This document shows positions 40,440-48,863 of a stretch of DNA of 64,000 nucleotides, in pieces. Position 1 is the first letter of the stretch, and every line of letters begins with the position of its first letter. Under the pieces are notes generated by a model. That model had not been told where the DNA came from and did no database searches. It saw nothing but the letters and a program-made list of their open reading frames with translations. Both the position numbers and the translations under genes were made by a program. Origin of the DNA: a virus. Location of the stretch: positions 1-64,000 of IMG/VR virus record IMGVR_UViG_3300013117_000236. The stretch is one strand, 5' to 3'.

Positions 40440-40950
40440 TGTAGTTAGTAAACATATAGAACCTGGTGATACTATATTGGATTTAGGATGTGGAGTGATG
40501 GGCGCAACGTTAGACACATTAGAATGGAATAATAATTATCCTAATAGATTAAATAATGTGATAGTTGGTGTTGATATGTATGTCCCTTATTTGAAAAGGA
40601 TTAAAGATTTAAAAAATATAATTGCATTACGTCTTAACATAAAGGACTTAAGTATATTTATGGACAAAAGTTTTGATGTTGTTATGGGATTAGATGTTGT
40701 TGAACACGTAAGGGAACCAATCGCATATGAATTAATAAGGGAAATGGAACGTATAGCACGAAAAAAAGTAATAATTTATACTCCTATAGAATTTAAAGAA
40801 CAAGATAAACTAAATGCCTGGGAATTGGGTGTTAATGAGTATCAAAGACATTTCTGTCACATTCCTCCTTACTGGTTTGAAAATAACGGGTATAAGGTTA
40901 CATTTCCGAAACCAGACGAGAATACATTAGCGGTAAAGGTGATTAAATGA
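40423..40950 (+). CDS. SAM-dependent methyltransferase
   Basis: 175 residues from ATG 40423. TILDLGCGVMGATLD (motif I), VGVDMYVPY (motif II), FDVVMGLDVVEHV (motif IV). Free-standing class I methyltransferase, probably acting on glycans or metabolites of this cluster. Confidence 0.75.
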   Translation: MNWLGNVVSKHIEPGDTILDLGCGVMGATLDTLEWNNNYPNRLNNVIVGVDMYVPYLKRIKDLKNIIALRLNIKDLSIFMDKSFDVVMGLDVVEHVREPIAYELIREMERIARKKVIIYTPIEFKEQDKLNAWELGVNEYQRHFCHIPPYWFENNGYKVTFPKPDENTLAVKVIK

Positions 40951-41011
40951 AAGAGTTACGAGTAATAATAGCATAGAAGCGGAAGGAGAATTTTAATAAT
41001 TAGAGGATAAT

Positions 41012-41710
41012 ATGAGAGTATCAGCAATAATAATGTCTTATAATTCAGAGAAGTTCATAAGGGAATCTATACAAAGTGTACAGACACAAAGTATAAAACC
41101 TTACGAGATAATCGTAATTGATGACGGGTCAACTGACAATACTTTAAAGATTGCAAATGAGATGGGAATTAAGAAAGTTCATTCACAAAAACATACAGGA
41201 AGTATTGGTCAAGTTAGACAAAAAGGAGTTGATATGGCTACAGGAGATTATGTAACATTTTTAGCTGCAGATGACGTTTGGCATAAGAGTTTCCTGAAAA
41301 GAATAACAACTGATTGGTTACAAGGTACTATAGCATATTGTAACTATTTTAGATGTGACGAGAATCTGAATAAATTATTAGAGTATGTTGGTCCTATACC
41401 TACTGTAAGTAATATATTGGATTACGCGGAGAGACCTGACATGTTTATTAATTTTAGTTCAATACTAATTCCAATGGAAGTATTCGATGAAGTAAAATTT
41501 GATAATAGAGCGAGAGTAGGTGAAGATTTAATATTTGTACTAGAATGCTTGTTACATAAGTGGAGATTTACTAATGTTAAACATTCAATGACATTTTATA
41601 GAGTACATCCAGACCAAAGGACCACTGATTGGACAGAGGATGAAAGAAAATATTTGATGAATAAAGTAGGAGTGCTAACTCAGCAAATTAAAAAGGAGGT
41701 AATATTATGA
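41012..41710 (+). CDS. Glycosyltransferase family 2
   Basis: 232 residues: SAIIMSYNSEKFIRESIQSV, EIIVIDDGSTDNT, FLAADDVWHKS with the metal-binding acidic pair. Complete GT-A domain, preceded by TTAGAGGATAAT. Specificity unknown. Confidence 0.85.
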   Translation: MRVSAIIMSYNSEKFIRESIQSVQTQSIKPYEIIVIDDGSTDNTLKIANEMGIKKVHSQKHTGSIGQVRQKGVDMATGDYVTFLAADDVWHKSFLKRITTDWLQGTIAYCNYFRCDENLNKLLEYVGPIPTVSNILDYAERPDMFINFSSILIPMEVFDEVKFDNRARVGEDLIFVLECLLHKWRFTNVKHSMTFYRVHPDQRTTDWTEDERKYLMNKVGVLTQQIKKEVIL

Positions 41711-41982
41711 ATATGATAACAATTTTGCAAGAGGCAATAAAACACATAGGTAATTGTAAATACAAAGAAGCTACCCAAGTTTTGGAGTTTGCCCTAGAGA
41801 AGTTACAAACAACACAAGTAGTCGAAGAAGTTAAAGAAAAACCATATGAGAGACTTTCCAAAACAGACCTTATAAATTTGAGTAGAGAAGAACAAATAAA
41901 GCTCATAAAGAATTGGGGTGGAATTACAATACCAAAGACCGAAAAAGATAGAGTAAAGTTACTATTAAAATTGCAGGGATAG
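41707..41982 (+). CDS. Hypothetical helical protein, 91 aa
   Basis: Two helical parts joined by an acidic linker: a TPR-like helix pair (ILQEAIKHIGNCKYKEATQVLEFALEKL) and a SAP-like C-terminus (LSKTDLINLSREEQIKLIKNWG). Lies between two glycosyltransferases. Function unknown. Confidence 0.5.
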   Translation: MNMITILQEAIKHIGNCKYKEATQVLEFALEKLQTTQVVEEVKEKPYERLSKTDLINLSREEQIKLIKNWGGITIPKTEKDRVKLLLKLQG

Positions 41983-41983
41983 A

Positions 41984-42724
41984 ATGAAAATAGTTGGTTT
42001 GGTACAATTTTATAATGAAGGAGCAAATGGTAATTTGGAGAGGTGTATGAAGAGCTTAAAAAGTTTTTGCGAAGATATTGTATGTTATGATGATGGTAGC
42101 ACAGATAATAGTTTAGACGTTGCTAAACAGTTTACAGATAACATCATAATAAACAAGAAAAGAGATTGGAGAAATGAGTTATCTCATAAAAACGCGATGT
42201 TACAAATGGCTCTTAAATTGAAACCTGATTGGTTATTTTGGTTAGATGCGGATGAAGAGGTGGCTGCTGACGCAGATATCAAAATGCAGGCGATGGCAGG
42301 TGAACAATTAAATGTAGATGGTTGGGCATTTAATGAAGTTAATTTGTGGAAGAGTAACACATGGTATAGAGTTGATACGGAGTTTGGTAATGGATGGTTT
42401 GTGCGATTATGGAGGAATAATGGTAAATTGAATTACACCATTAGAGAGGGGTTACACTTAACGCCATTTCCTAATGGGTTAAATAAGTTGGCACAGAGTG
42501 AAATGAAAGTAATACATTATGGATTTAATACCGTTGAAAAGATAGTTGATAAGTATAAAGAATATTTAAAACACGATTTAACACACGCGTATTTGAATAG
42601 GATAATTAATGAGGGTCAACTAATAGTTAGACCAGTAAAGAAGGAGTGGTTTAGTAATGATTTCAACTATGAGAACAGGCCAGAGCCGATGGAGATGTTA
42701 GTATGGATGCGATTAATAGGTTAG
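41984..42724 (+). CDS. Glycosyltransferase family 2 (WaaE-like)
   Basis: 246 residues: VQFYNEGANGNLERCMKSLK, IVCYDDGSTDNS, LFWLDADEEV (D-x-D-E-E as in WaaE/KdtX-type glucosyltransferases) and a C-terminal helical part. One base after the previous stop. Confidence 0.82.
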   Translation: MKIVGLVQFYNEGANGNLERCMKSLKSFCEDIVCYDDGSTDNSLDVAKQFTDNIIINKKRDWRNELSHKNAMLQMALKLKPDWLFWLDADEEVAADADIKMQAMAGEQLNVDGWAFNEVNLWKSNTWYRVDTEFGNGWFVRLWRNNGKLNYTIREGLHLTPFPNGLNKLAQSEMKVIHYGFNTVEKIVDKYKEYLKHDLTHAYLNRIINEGQLIVRPVKKEWFSNDFNYENRPEPMEMLVWMRLIG

Positions 42725-42915
42725 TAAGAAAGTTAAGAAAAGTAGGAAATTTAACAAATAGGCTATATTTAACTAAAGATATCCATCAAATTCTGCAATT
42801 TCGGCTGATTTACTCAAGGGTACGAGTAGAACATTTGATTACAAATGTGTCTTACAGCTTTATAAATTATATCGCTAATAATAACATTATAAAAGAATTT
42901 AAAGGAGAGTTATGA
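42703..42915 (+). CDS. Hypothetical basic protein, 70 aa (uncertain)
   Basis: Basic and mostly helical; overlaps the previous gene by 22 bases and the next start by ATGA. A weak GGAGATGTTAGT lies before the ATG. Fits the overlap chain, but composition is unremarkable and the gene could be spurious. Confidence 0.4.
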   Translation: MDAINRLVRKLRKVGNLTNRLYLTKDIHQILQFRLIYSRVRVEHLITNVSYSFINYIANNNIIKEFKGEL

Positions 42916-44441
42916 CTGAAAAACAACCATTAATAAGTGTGATAATGCCAGTATATAATCAGAAGAAAGAATACTTAAAGAAAGCAATATTTTCTGTATT
43001 AGACCAAACATTTAGAAACTTAGAATTAATAATAGTTGATGATGGTAGTGATAAGCTAGTTAAGTTAGAAGACTACCTTTTACCGAGTAATATAGAGAGT
43101 AGAAATGTTAAGTTAATTAGAAAAGAAAATGGTGGTGTTGCTTCTGCACTTAACGCTGGTATTAATGCCATGAAAGGTCAATGGTTTGCTTGGTTATCAA
43201 GTGATGATATATGGACACCAGATAAGTTACATAAACAAGTAGATTATAAATTAAAGAACCCAGATGCAAAGGTAATATACTCTGATTGGGAGTATATTGA
43301 TGAAAATGGTAATCACATGAAGTATGAAACTGAACCTATATTTAAAAACTTAGAAGAAGTACAGTTTCACCTTTGTCATAAGTTTTTTGGGTGTGGGTCA
43401 ACTATTATGATTCAAAAAGAAGTGTTTGATAAAGTTGGTAAATTTAATGAAGAGTATAGGTCACACGAAGATTATGAAATGTGGTTTAGGATTGCTAAAG
43501 AGTATATGTTTCACAAAGTTCCTCTAGTACTAATGCAGTATAGAGAACATGGTAAAGCATTAAGATATACAGCTAATGCTATAGGGGGAACATTTAATAA
43601 AGTGAGAGAAGATGGGAGGAAATTATTGGATTATTATGGTAAATTAGATAAAGTAAGTATTGTAATTGCCGCATATAACGTTGAAAACACAATTTGTGGT
43701 TGTTTAGATATAGTATTAAATACTAGGGGAGTTGATGAAGTGTTTGTAATTGATGATGCAAGTACTGATAATACAAGAAAGATATTAGATGGATTCTCCC
43801 ATCCAAATTTAATAATCATAAATAATGCAAAGAATATGGGGAGAGCAATAACCCGAAATAAGGGATTAAAGAAAGCAAAAAATCATCTAATTGCTACAAT
43901 TGATGGTGACATTATTCCAGACTTTAATTGGTTAGCAATTTTGAAAAAGAAGATGGAAAATATGTGGTTAGATGTTTGTGGAGGTTCAGTAAGGTGGAAA
44001 TCTGTAAGTGGAGGTTACTGGACGGATTATTATGATTTTTATCAAACTCAAGTTGCAAAAAGAAGTATTGGTACATGTTTAACATTATTTAAGAGAAGTG
44101 CGTTAGAAAGTGTTGGATTCCTAGATGAAGCATTAACAAGTGGTGAAGATAGTGAAATGATGTTTAGAATGCAACAAAAAGGATTTCAATTTTACAAGAT
44201 TCATGATTTACTAGGAACACATATAGAAGAAAGAAATTTGTTTGATGTAATAAAGAGACATTATGAATACGGAGTAGATAGGGCAATAATGGTTAAAAAA
44301 CACCCAGATAAAGTGAAAGGACAATTTAACGAGAACGAAACTCAACATAATCCTGCAGAAATTGTAAATATATTACAAGAATTATTAAAATTAATAGGTA
44401 CGTTAGGATTTAGAGAGGAATATTTAAAAGATGGGAGATAG
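42912..44441 (+). CDS. Double-domain glycosyltransferase (GT2-GT2)
   Basis: 509 residues with two complete GT-A domains. Domain 1 (about 8-230): ISVIMPVYNQKKEYLKKAI, IIVDDGSD, SSDDIW. Domain 2 (about 245-480): VSIVIAAYNVENTICGCLD, VFVIDDASTDNT, TIDGDIIPD. Bi-functional enzymes of this type polymerise alternating sugars or add two sugars in sequence. Last glycan gene of the cargo. Confidence 0.85.
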   Translation: MTEKQPLISVIMPVYNQKKEYLKKAIFSVLDQTFRNLELIIVDDGSDKLVKLEDYLLPSNIESRNVKLIRKENGGVASALNAGINAMKGQWFAWLSSDDIWTPDKLHKQVDYKLKNPDAKVIYSDWEYIDENGNHMKYETEPIFKNLEEVQFHLCHKFFGCGSTIMIQKEVFDKVGKFNEEYRSHEDYEMWFRIAKEYMFHKVPLVLMQYREHGKALRYTANAIGGTFNKVREDGRKLLDYYGKLDKVSIVIAAYNVENTICGCLDIVLNTRGVDEVFVIDDASTDNTRKILDGFSHPNLIIINNAKNMGRAITRNKGLKKAKNHLIATIDGDIIPDFNWLAILKKKMENMWLDVCGGSVRWKSVSGGYWTDYYDFYQTQVAKRSIGTCLTLFKRSALESVGFLDEALTSGEDSEMMFRMQQKGFQFYKIHDLLGTHIEERNLFDVIKRHYEYGVDRAIMVKKHPDKVKGQFNENETQHNPAEIVNILQELLKLIGTLGFREEYLKDGR

Positions 44442-44442
44442 T

Positions 44443-44928
44443 ATGGATTTAAATTGGTTACTAGGATTTATTGAAGGTGAAGGGAGTTTTGTAGTAACTA
44501 TACACAAACAGTATGGACACAAATGGGGAATTTGTACCCAACCAAAGTTTACAATTTGTTTGGGTAGATGGGATTTAGAAACATTAGAAGAAATACAAAC
44601 TTTTTTACTTGAAGACTATAATATTGAATCAAGAATAGAACATAGAAATAGAGATAATAATAATCAATTAGTAATAAATAAAGTAGAAAGTTGTTTCAAT
44701 TTAATTCCATTACTTAATAACTTAGAATGGCATACAAATAAAAGAAGAGACTATAATATTTGGAGTTATATAGTAGGAATGGTATTGAGAAAAGAACATA
44801 AGACAAAAGATGGATTGTTAAAAATATTCCTACTTAGAGAAGAAATGAACAAAAATACAAATAGACGCAACACACAAGGAAAAAACGATGTACTTAGAGA
44901 AGAAATATTAAAAATTGGAGGTGATTAA
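44443..44928 (+). CDS. LAGLIDADG homing endonuclease, single motif
   Basis: 161 residues from ATG 44443, which overlaps the previous stop (TAGTATG). LNWLLGFIEGEGSFVV is the LAGLIDADG helix with its acidic catalytic residue (GEG), followed by the beta-sheet DNA-binding part. One motif means it acts as a homodimer. It is free-standing at the junction between the glycan cargo and the tail genes. Confidence 0.85.
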   Translation: MDLNWLLGFIEGEGSFVVTIHKQYGHKWGICTQPKFTICLGRWDLETLEEIQTFLLEDYNIESRIEHRNRDNNNQLVINKVESCFNLIPLLNNLEWHTNKRRDYNIWSYIVGMVLRKEHKTKDGLLKIFLLREEMNKNTNRRNTQGKNDVLREEILKIGGD

Positions 44929-44929
44929 T

Positions 44930-45310
44930 GTGACAGTAGTAACAGGAATTGTTGCTGACATTATTGTAAGTGGAGACTCAATTGCAGGTACTGATGAGGG
45001 AGGAATGGAAGCATCTATTACAACCGGAAAAGAACTAGAAAGATTCTTACCAGTAGGTACAGACCAATTTGAACTAATACGAGGAATGAAGGTTGTTAAT
45101 GGAACTGCTAGAGCTGCTTGGATGACAGGTGGTACACTTTTCCAAACCTTGCTTGACAGTGATTTGACATTTGAAGTTACAATTCAACTTACAGGTGATG
45201 TTGGAATAACTGCTAGTGGATGTAAAGTTGTTGACATTACAAGAAGAGTAGCACCAGGTACAGAAGTTATGACAGAAGAAATGACATTCTCTGGCCAGAA
45301 TTGGTATTAA
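44930..45310 (+). CDS. Major tail tube protein candidate
   Basis: 126 residues from a GTG start directly after GGAGGTGATTAAT (the preceding stop lies inside this site). Beta-rich with a single helix, like small tail tube proteins. First gene of the tail module, before the frameshifted chaperones and tape measure, where the tube gene is expected. No sheath gene accompanies it, so a non-contractile tail is implied. Confidence 0.65.
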   Translation: MTVVTGIVADIIVSGDSIAGTDEGGMEASITTGKELERFLPVGTDQFELIRGMKVVNGTARAAWMTGGTLFQTLLDSDLTFEVTIQLTGDVGITASGCKVVDITRRVAPGTEVMTEEMTFSGQNWY

Positions 45311-45323
45311 ATGAGGTGATGAC

Positions 45324-45788
45324 ATGGGTTATTTAGAAAAAGAATTTATCCTTCATGAGAGAAATGAAAAGGGTAAATTAATACCTATAGATTATCCTAT
45401 ACCAGAATTAAATAATGAAACAGTTAGGGTAATTCCACTAACAAGAGGAGCGCTTTTATCTTTCGCCGAAAAAAGAAAAGCAGCTATAAATAAGAGAATT
45501 CAAGAACTTCAAGGAATGGCTAAAGATAAGGGAAAAGATAAGGAAGTTATTGCGCCTCTTAGTGTAGATGAGAGAGAAGTTACAGAAGACCTAATAATAA
45601 AACACGTTATACAGCCAAAGTTTACAAAAGAAGAATTAAAAAGTGCAAAACTAGTTTCTGTAATAGACAAAAAAACAGGTGAAAAGTATTATAAAGATTT
45701 GTTAATAATACTAATGGACGCAATTTATGCAGTTAGTGGTTTAGAAATTGATATAGAAAATGAAGAAGAAAAAATAAAAAAAAACTAG
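45324..45788 (+). CDS. Tail assembly chaperone, upstream frame (G-like)
   Basis: 154 residues. Located between tube and tape measure genes. Ends in an acidic then Lys-rich tail read through a slippery A-run, ending KIKKN then TAG. Role: coats and folds the tape measure protein during tail assembly, as gpG of lambda. Identity rests on place, size and the frameshift site. Confidence 0.7.
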   Translation: MGYLEKEFILHERNEKGKLIPIDYPIPELNNETVRVIPLTRGALLSFAEKRKAAINKRIQELQGMAKDKGKDKEVIAPLSVDEREVTEDLIIKHVIQPKFTKEELKSAKLVSVIDKKTGEKYYKDLLIILMDAIYAVSGLEIDIENEEEKIKKN

Positions 45789-45985
45789 GATTGTTAACTA
45801 AAGTGAAGGATATAGAAGGAAAATTAACCCTTCATTACTTCTTGCACGAAAGAGGATATAATTGTTTCACGATACCTCTTTTAACATATAAAGAAATAAG
45901 ACAATTACTAGATGGACATAAAATATTGCACACACCAACAATTCAACAAAGAACAAAAGAATTATCTATGGAAAAGAAAAGGTGA
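45764..45985 (+). CDS. Tail chaperone, downstream frame (T-like), made by -1 frameshift
   Basis: This frame is open from 45764 to 45985 but has no good start: the first candidate is TTG 45791, without a ribosome site. Read as a -1 continuation after 45785 it adds about 67 residues (LGLLTKVKDIEGKL onward) to the upstream chaperone. It matches the GT fusion layout of long-tailed phages. Confidence 0.7.
   Translation, partial: RRKNKKKLGLLTKVKDIEGKLTLHYFLHERGYNCFTIPLLTYKEIRQLLDGHKILHTPTIQQRTKELSMEKKR
45779..45785 (+). promoter_or_regulatory. Slippery heptamer A AAA AAC for -1 frameshifting
   Basis: In the zero frame the codons are AAA AAA AAC TAG; the heptamer A-AAA-AAC is a canonical X-XXY-YYZ site placed right before the stop codon. 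After a -1 slip reading continues CTA GGA TTG into the downstream chaperone frame. Confidence 0.75.
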
Positions 45986-45990
45986 TAATT

Positions 45991-48489
45991 ATGGCACAAG
46001 TAAAAGGTGACCAGTATATCATGGAGATGATGATTAGAGGCCAAGAACAAGTAGCTACATCTATAGACAAGATGTCTAGGTCAGTTTCACGAATGACTTC
46101 TAGAATTAATAAGATGGGTACATCAGTTTCTAAAGATACTGCAAAAGTAAGAGGTAATATTACTTCAATGTCTTCCGCAGTTGTTGGCGCTACCGGTTCA
46201 TTCTCCGCACTAGTTAAAACAGGTGCTATAATGAGTATTGGATGGCAAGCAATTAATGGAGTATTAACAGCAGTTACTCAAGGAATGAAAGATTTAGTTA
46301 TGGGTGGAGTAGAACTAGAAGCCGCTATGATAGCCATAGAAACTGTAACAAAATCAACAGGTAGAAGTTATGGAGAAGTAATGCAACTCATGTCAAAACA
46401 TACAGATGCTTTCTTAACAAAAACGGCTTTGGCACCTGGAATGCTAAGATTACTTTCAACGTCTTTAACAACTAACCAAATTGATAAGTTTATACAGGCA
46501 GTTAAAGATGGTTCTACAGCAATGGGTTATCAAGCTAATGAACAGCTACCTTTACTAGCAAGAGGTTTCAAACAGCTAACTGCTAATATTCTAGATAACA
46601 TTGGTGTTACCGTTAATCTTAATAGATTAAGGAGACAATCAAGTAAAGAATTAGGAATAGCAGCAAATTTGCTTAGTGAAACTCAGTTGCACCAACAGCT
46701 ATATAATCAGATAATACAACAAACAGAAAAATTTCAGGGTTTGTATAATCAACAACTAGAAACAGCTAAGGGAGCAATGAATTCAGTTAGTGCTGCATGG
46801 GTATCATTAACTGAGGCTGTTGGTAATACTGAAGCGATAAAGGCAGCATCCACAGGAACAGCTGAATTAATTAGTGGTTTAGAAGATACAATTATAATAA
46901 TTTCAGAAAGAATAAAAGTACAAGGTGAGTTAAAGGATGCAGAGAGAGATTTAGCTAAACAGGAAGAAGAATTATCGAATGAGACAGAAGCTATGGGTGA
47001 AGCAGGTAGAAAAACAAGGGAAGATATTAGTAATATGTTAAATGAAATGTCTAGAGGAGAAGGAATATTAAGTACTTTTGCTTCAAATCTTCTCCATAAT
47101 GCAGATGTAATAGACCAATATATTAATGTTGCCATTCAAGAATTTAAACAAAATCTCGCAGAAGCAGGAATTGAACAAGGCAGAACGACTGACCAGATTT
47201 TAAAATTTGCTCATAGCGAAGAAGCAATTATTGCTACGATGAAAGATTATGTTAGTACTTTAGCATTTGCTAATTTAACAGGAGAAGATTTTAAAAGAGT
47301 ACAAAGTGAAAATGAAATGGCTTTAAAGACACTATCAATGCAAACTGGTAAAAGTATAGAAGAGTTAATAAATTTAGGTTTTGCTGCAATTCAAGCAGAC
47401 CAAGCAGAAAAAGGTTTTGGTGATACAGTTGATGTTGTTGAATTTAGTTTACAAAATATGAATAATAGAATTAGCGAATTATTAGATAATTATGGTAAAT
47501 TAAGTCCTGAAGTTGCAGGGTTAGTGAAACAATTAGAGGAAGAGACAGAATTGAGAGATGAATTACAACACCTAATTACAGATGAAGGGGTAAATATTGA
47601 AAATCTAACAGATATGATTAAAGCAGAAAATAAGGCAATGAGACAGAATAGGATACAGTTAAGAGAAACATCAAAAGAGTTAAAAATTTGGACAGATAAG
47701 CAAAGAGAAGCACAACAGGCAGTTGATGATTTGCAAAGACAATTAGAAAAGAAATTAAAGGTATTAATGCCAGAATTGTATCCTGAAGCAACTGAAGAGA
47801 AATTAGTAAATGTACAAAAAGAAAAAGAGTCATTATATAATCAAAAAATAAAAATTGAACAGACATTAAAAGAAACTACATCTGTTAAGAAGTATAATGA
47901 ACTCCTTGCAGAAGCACAGGGTTTACAAACTCAGTTAGAAAAGTTACAAAAAGAAGAAGTAGAGCTAACAGAACAATTAACTAAAGAGGTAGATGACCTT
48001 AAAAATTCGTTAGCGAAACAAAATGCAGAGTTATCTAATGCAACATCGCATGTTAATAGTTTAACTTCTGAACAAGAAAAATTGAGAAGTTTAATTGAAA
48101 AATCAACTGATAATGTTGGATTATGGAACGAGCAATTAAGTGATGCTAGAGAGAAAGTTAAAGAATGGACAGAACAATTAACACCATTAACCGAACAAGG
48201 TGGAATACTTGACGAATTAAGGAGTAAATTAGAAGAAGCACTAACAAAGTGGAAAGAGTTTGCTGATGCAGATGATATATCAAAAACAATAACAATATTT
48301 GAAAATAAAGTATTTAAAGGTGGTAGTGGTGGTTTGGGTGGAGATGAAGATGTTCCTGGAAGTACAATATTTAATAATCAAACATTTAGTATTAGAATAG
48401 GTTCAGTTCACGCAGGAACTCCACAAATGCAAGAGAAGTTTTTCCAAAACCTGAGAAGTACAATAGGAGCGAGAACAGGAGGTTTATAA
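45991..48489 (+). CDS. Tape measure protein
   Basis: 832 residues, the longest gene. N-terminal Met/Ser-rich helices, a hydrophobic segment around residues 65-105 (SIGWQAINGVLTAVTQGMK), long coiled coils (about 520-750), and a beta C-terminus. Directly follows the frameshifted chaperones. Sets tail length: at about 0.15 nm per residue it predicts a tail near 120 nm. ATG 45991 follows AAAGGTGATAATT. Confidence 0.88.
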   Translation: MAQVKGDQYIMEMMIRGQEQVATSIDKMSRSVSRMTSRINKMGTSVSKDTAKVRGNITSMSSAVVGATGSFSALVKTGAIMSIGWQAINGVLTAVTQGMKDLVMGGVELEAAMIAIETVTKSTGRSYGEVMQLMSKHTDAFLTKTALAPGMLRLLSTSLTTNQIDKFIQAVKDGSTAMGYQANEQLPLLARGFKQLTANILDNIGVTVNLNRLRRQSSKELGIAANLLSETQLHQQLYNQIIQQTEKFQGLYNQQLETAKGAMNSVSAAWVSLTEAVGNTEAIKAASTGTAELISGLEDTIIIISERIKVQGELKDAERDLAKQEEELSNETEAMGEAGRKTREDISNMLNEMSRGEGILSTFASNLLHNADVIDQYINVAIQEFKQNLAEAGIEQGRTTDQILKFAHSEEAIIATMKDYVSTLAFANLTGEDFKRVQSENEMALKTLSMQTGKSIEELINLGFAAIQADQAEKGFGDTVDVVEFSLQNMNNRISELLDNYGKLSPEVAGLVKQLEEETELRDELQHLITDEGVNIENLTDMIKAENKAMRQNRIQLRETSKELKIWTDKQREAQQAVDDLQRQLEKKLKVLMPELYPEATEEKLVNVQKEKESLYNQKIKIEQTLKETTSVKKYNELLAEAQGLQTQLEKLQKEEVELTEQLTKEVDDLKNSLAKQNAELSNATSHVNSLTSEQEKLRSLIEKSTDNVGLWNEQLSDAREKVKEWTEQLTPLTEQGGILDELRSKLEEALTKWKEFADADDISKTITIFENKVFKGGSGGLGGDEDVPGSTIFNNQTFSIRIGSVHAGTPQMQEKFFQNLRSTIGARTGGL

Positions 48490-48490
48490 T

Positions 48491-48862
48491 ATGCCGAATA
48501 TAGTATTGAAAAGTGAGGACCAAGTATCTACTATATATACATTTACAAAAGTTTGGTTAGGTCCAGAAATACCTAATCAAAGATGGGTAGAACATCAAGT
48601 TGGAGGTAAAACAGGTGGAATAGTCCATTTTACTGGAACTGATAATTCAGAGTTTTTAATGAGGGCACTAATCTCAAGTCATGCTGATGTTGAAACTTTA
48701 AAAAATGAAGTGTTAGCAGGTAATATAAGGTACTTAGACGCGAGTGCTTATGATGATAATGTAAGTGGTAAAGTTTATATAGTAGAATTTTCACCACGAA
48801 AAGTAAAAGGTGACCACGAAAATTATATAGTTGATATAACATTTAGGAGATATAACAATTAA
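48491..48862 (+). CDS. Distal tail/baseplate protein candidate, 123 aa
   Basis: Beta-rich protein (VSTIYTFTKVWLGPEIPNQR, then GKVYIVEFSPRKVKG). Immediately after the tape measure gene, where distal tail or tail-tip proteins usually lie. Role from position only. Confidence 0.55.
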   Translation: MPNIVLKSEDQVSTIYTFTKVWLGPEIPNQRWVEHQVGGKTGGIVHFTGTDNSEFLMRALISSHADVETLKNEVLAGNIRYLDASAYDDNVSGKVYIVEFSPRKVKGDHENYIVDITFRRYNN

Positions 48863-48863
48863 T

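Noticed and set aside
44930-48489. Contractile tail sheath
   Set aside because: Only a small tube-like protein precedes the chaperones; no sheath-sized gene exists in the module, so a non-contractile tail is more likely.
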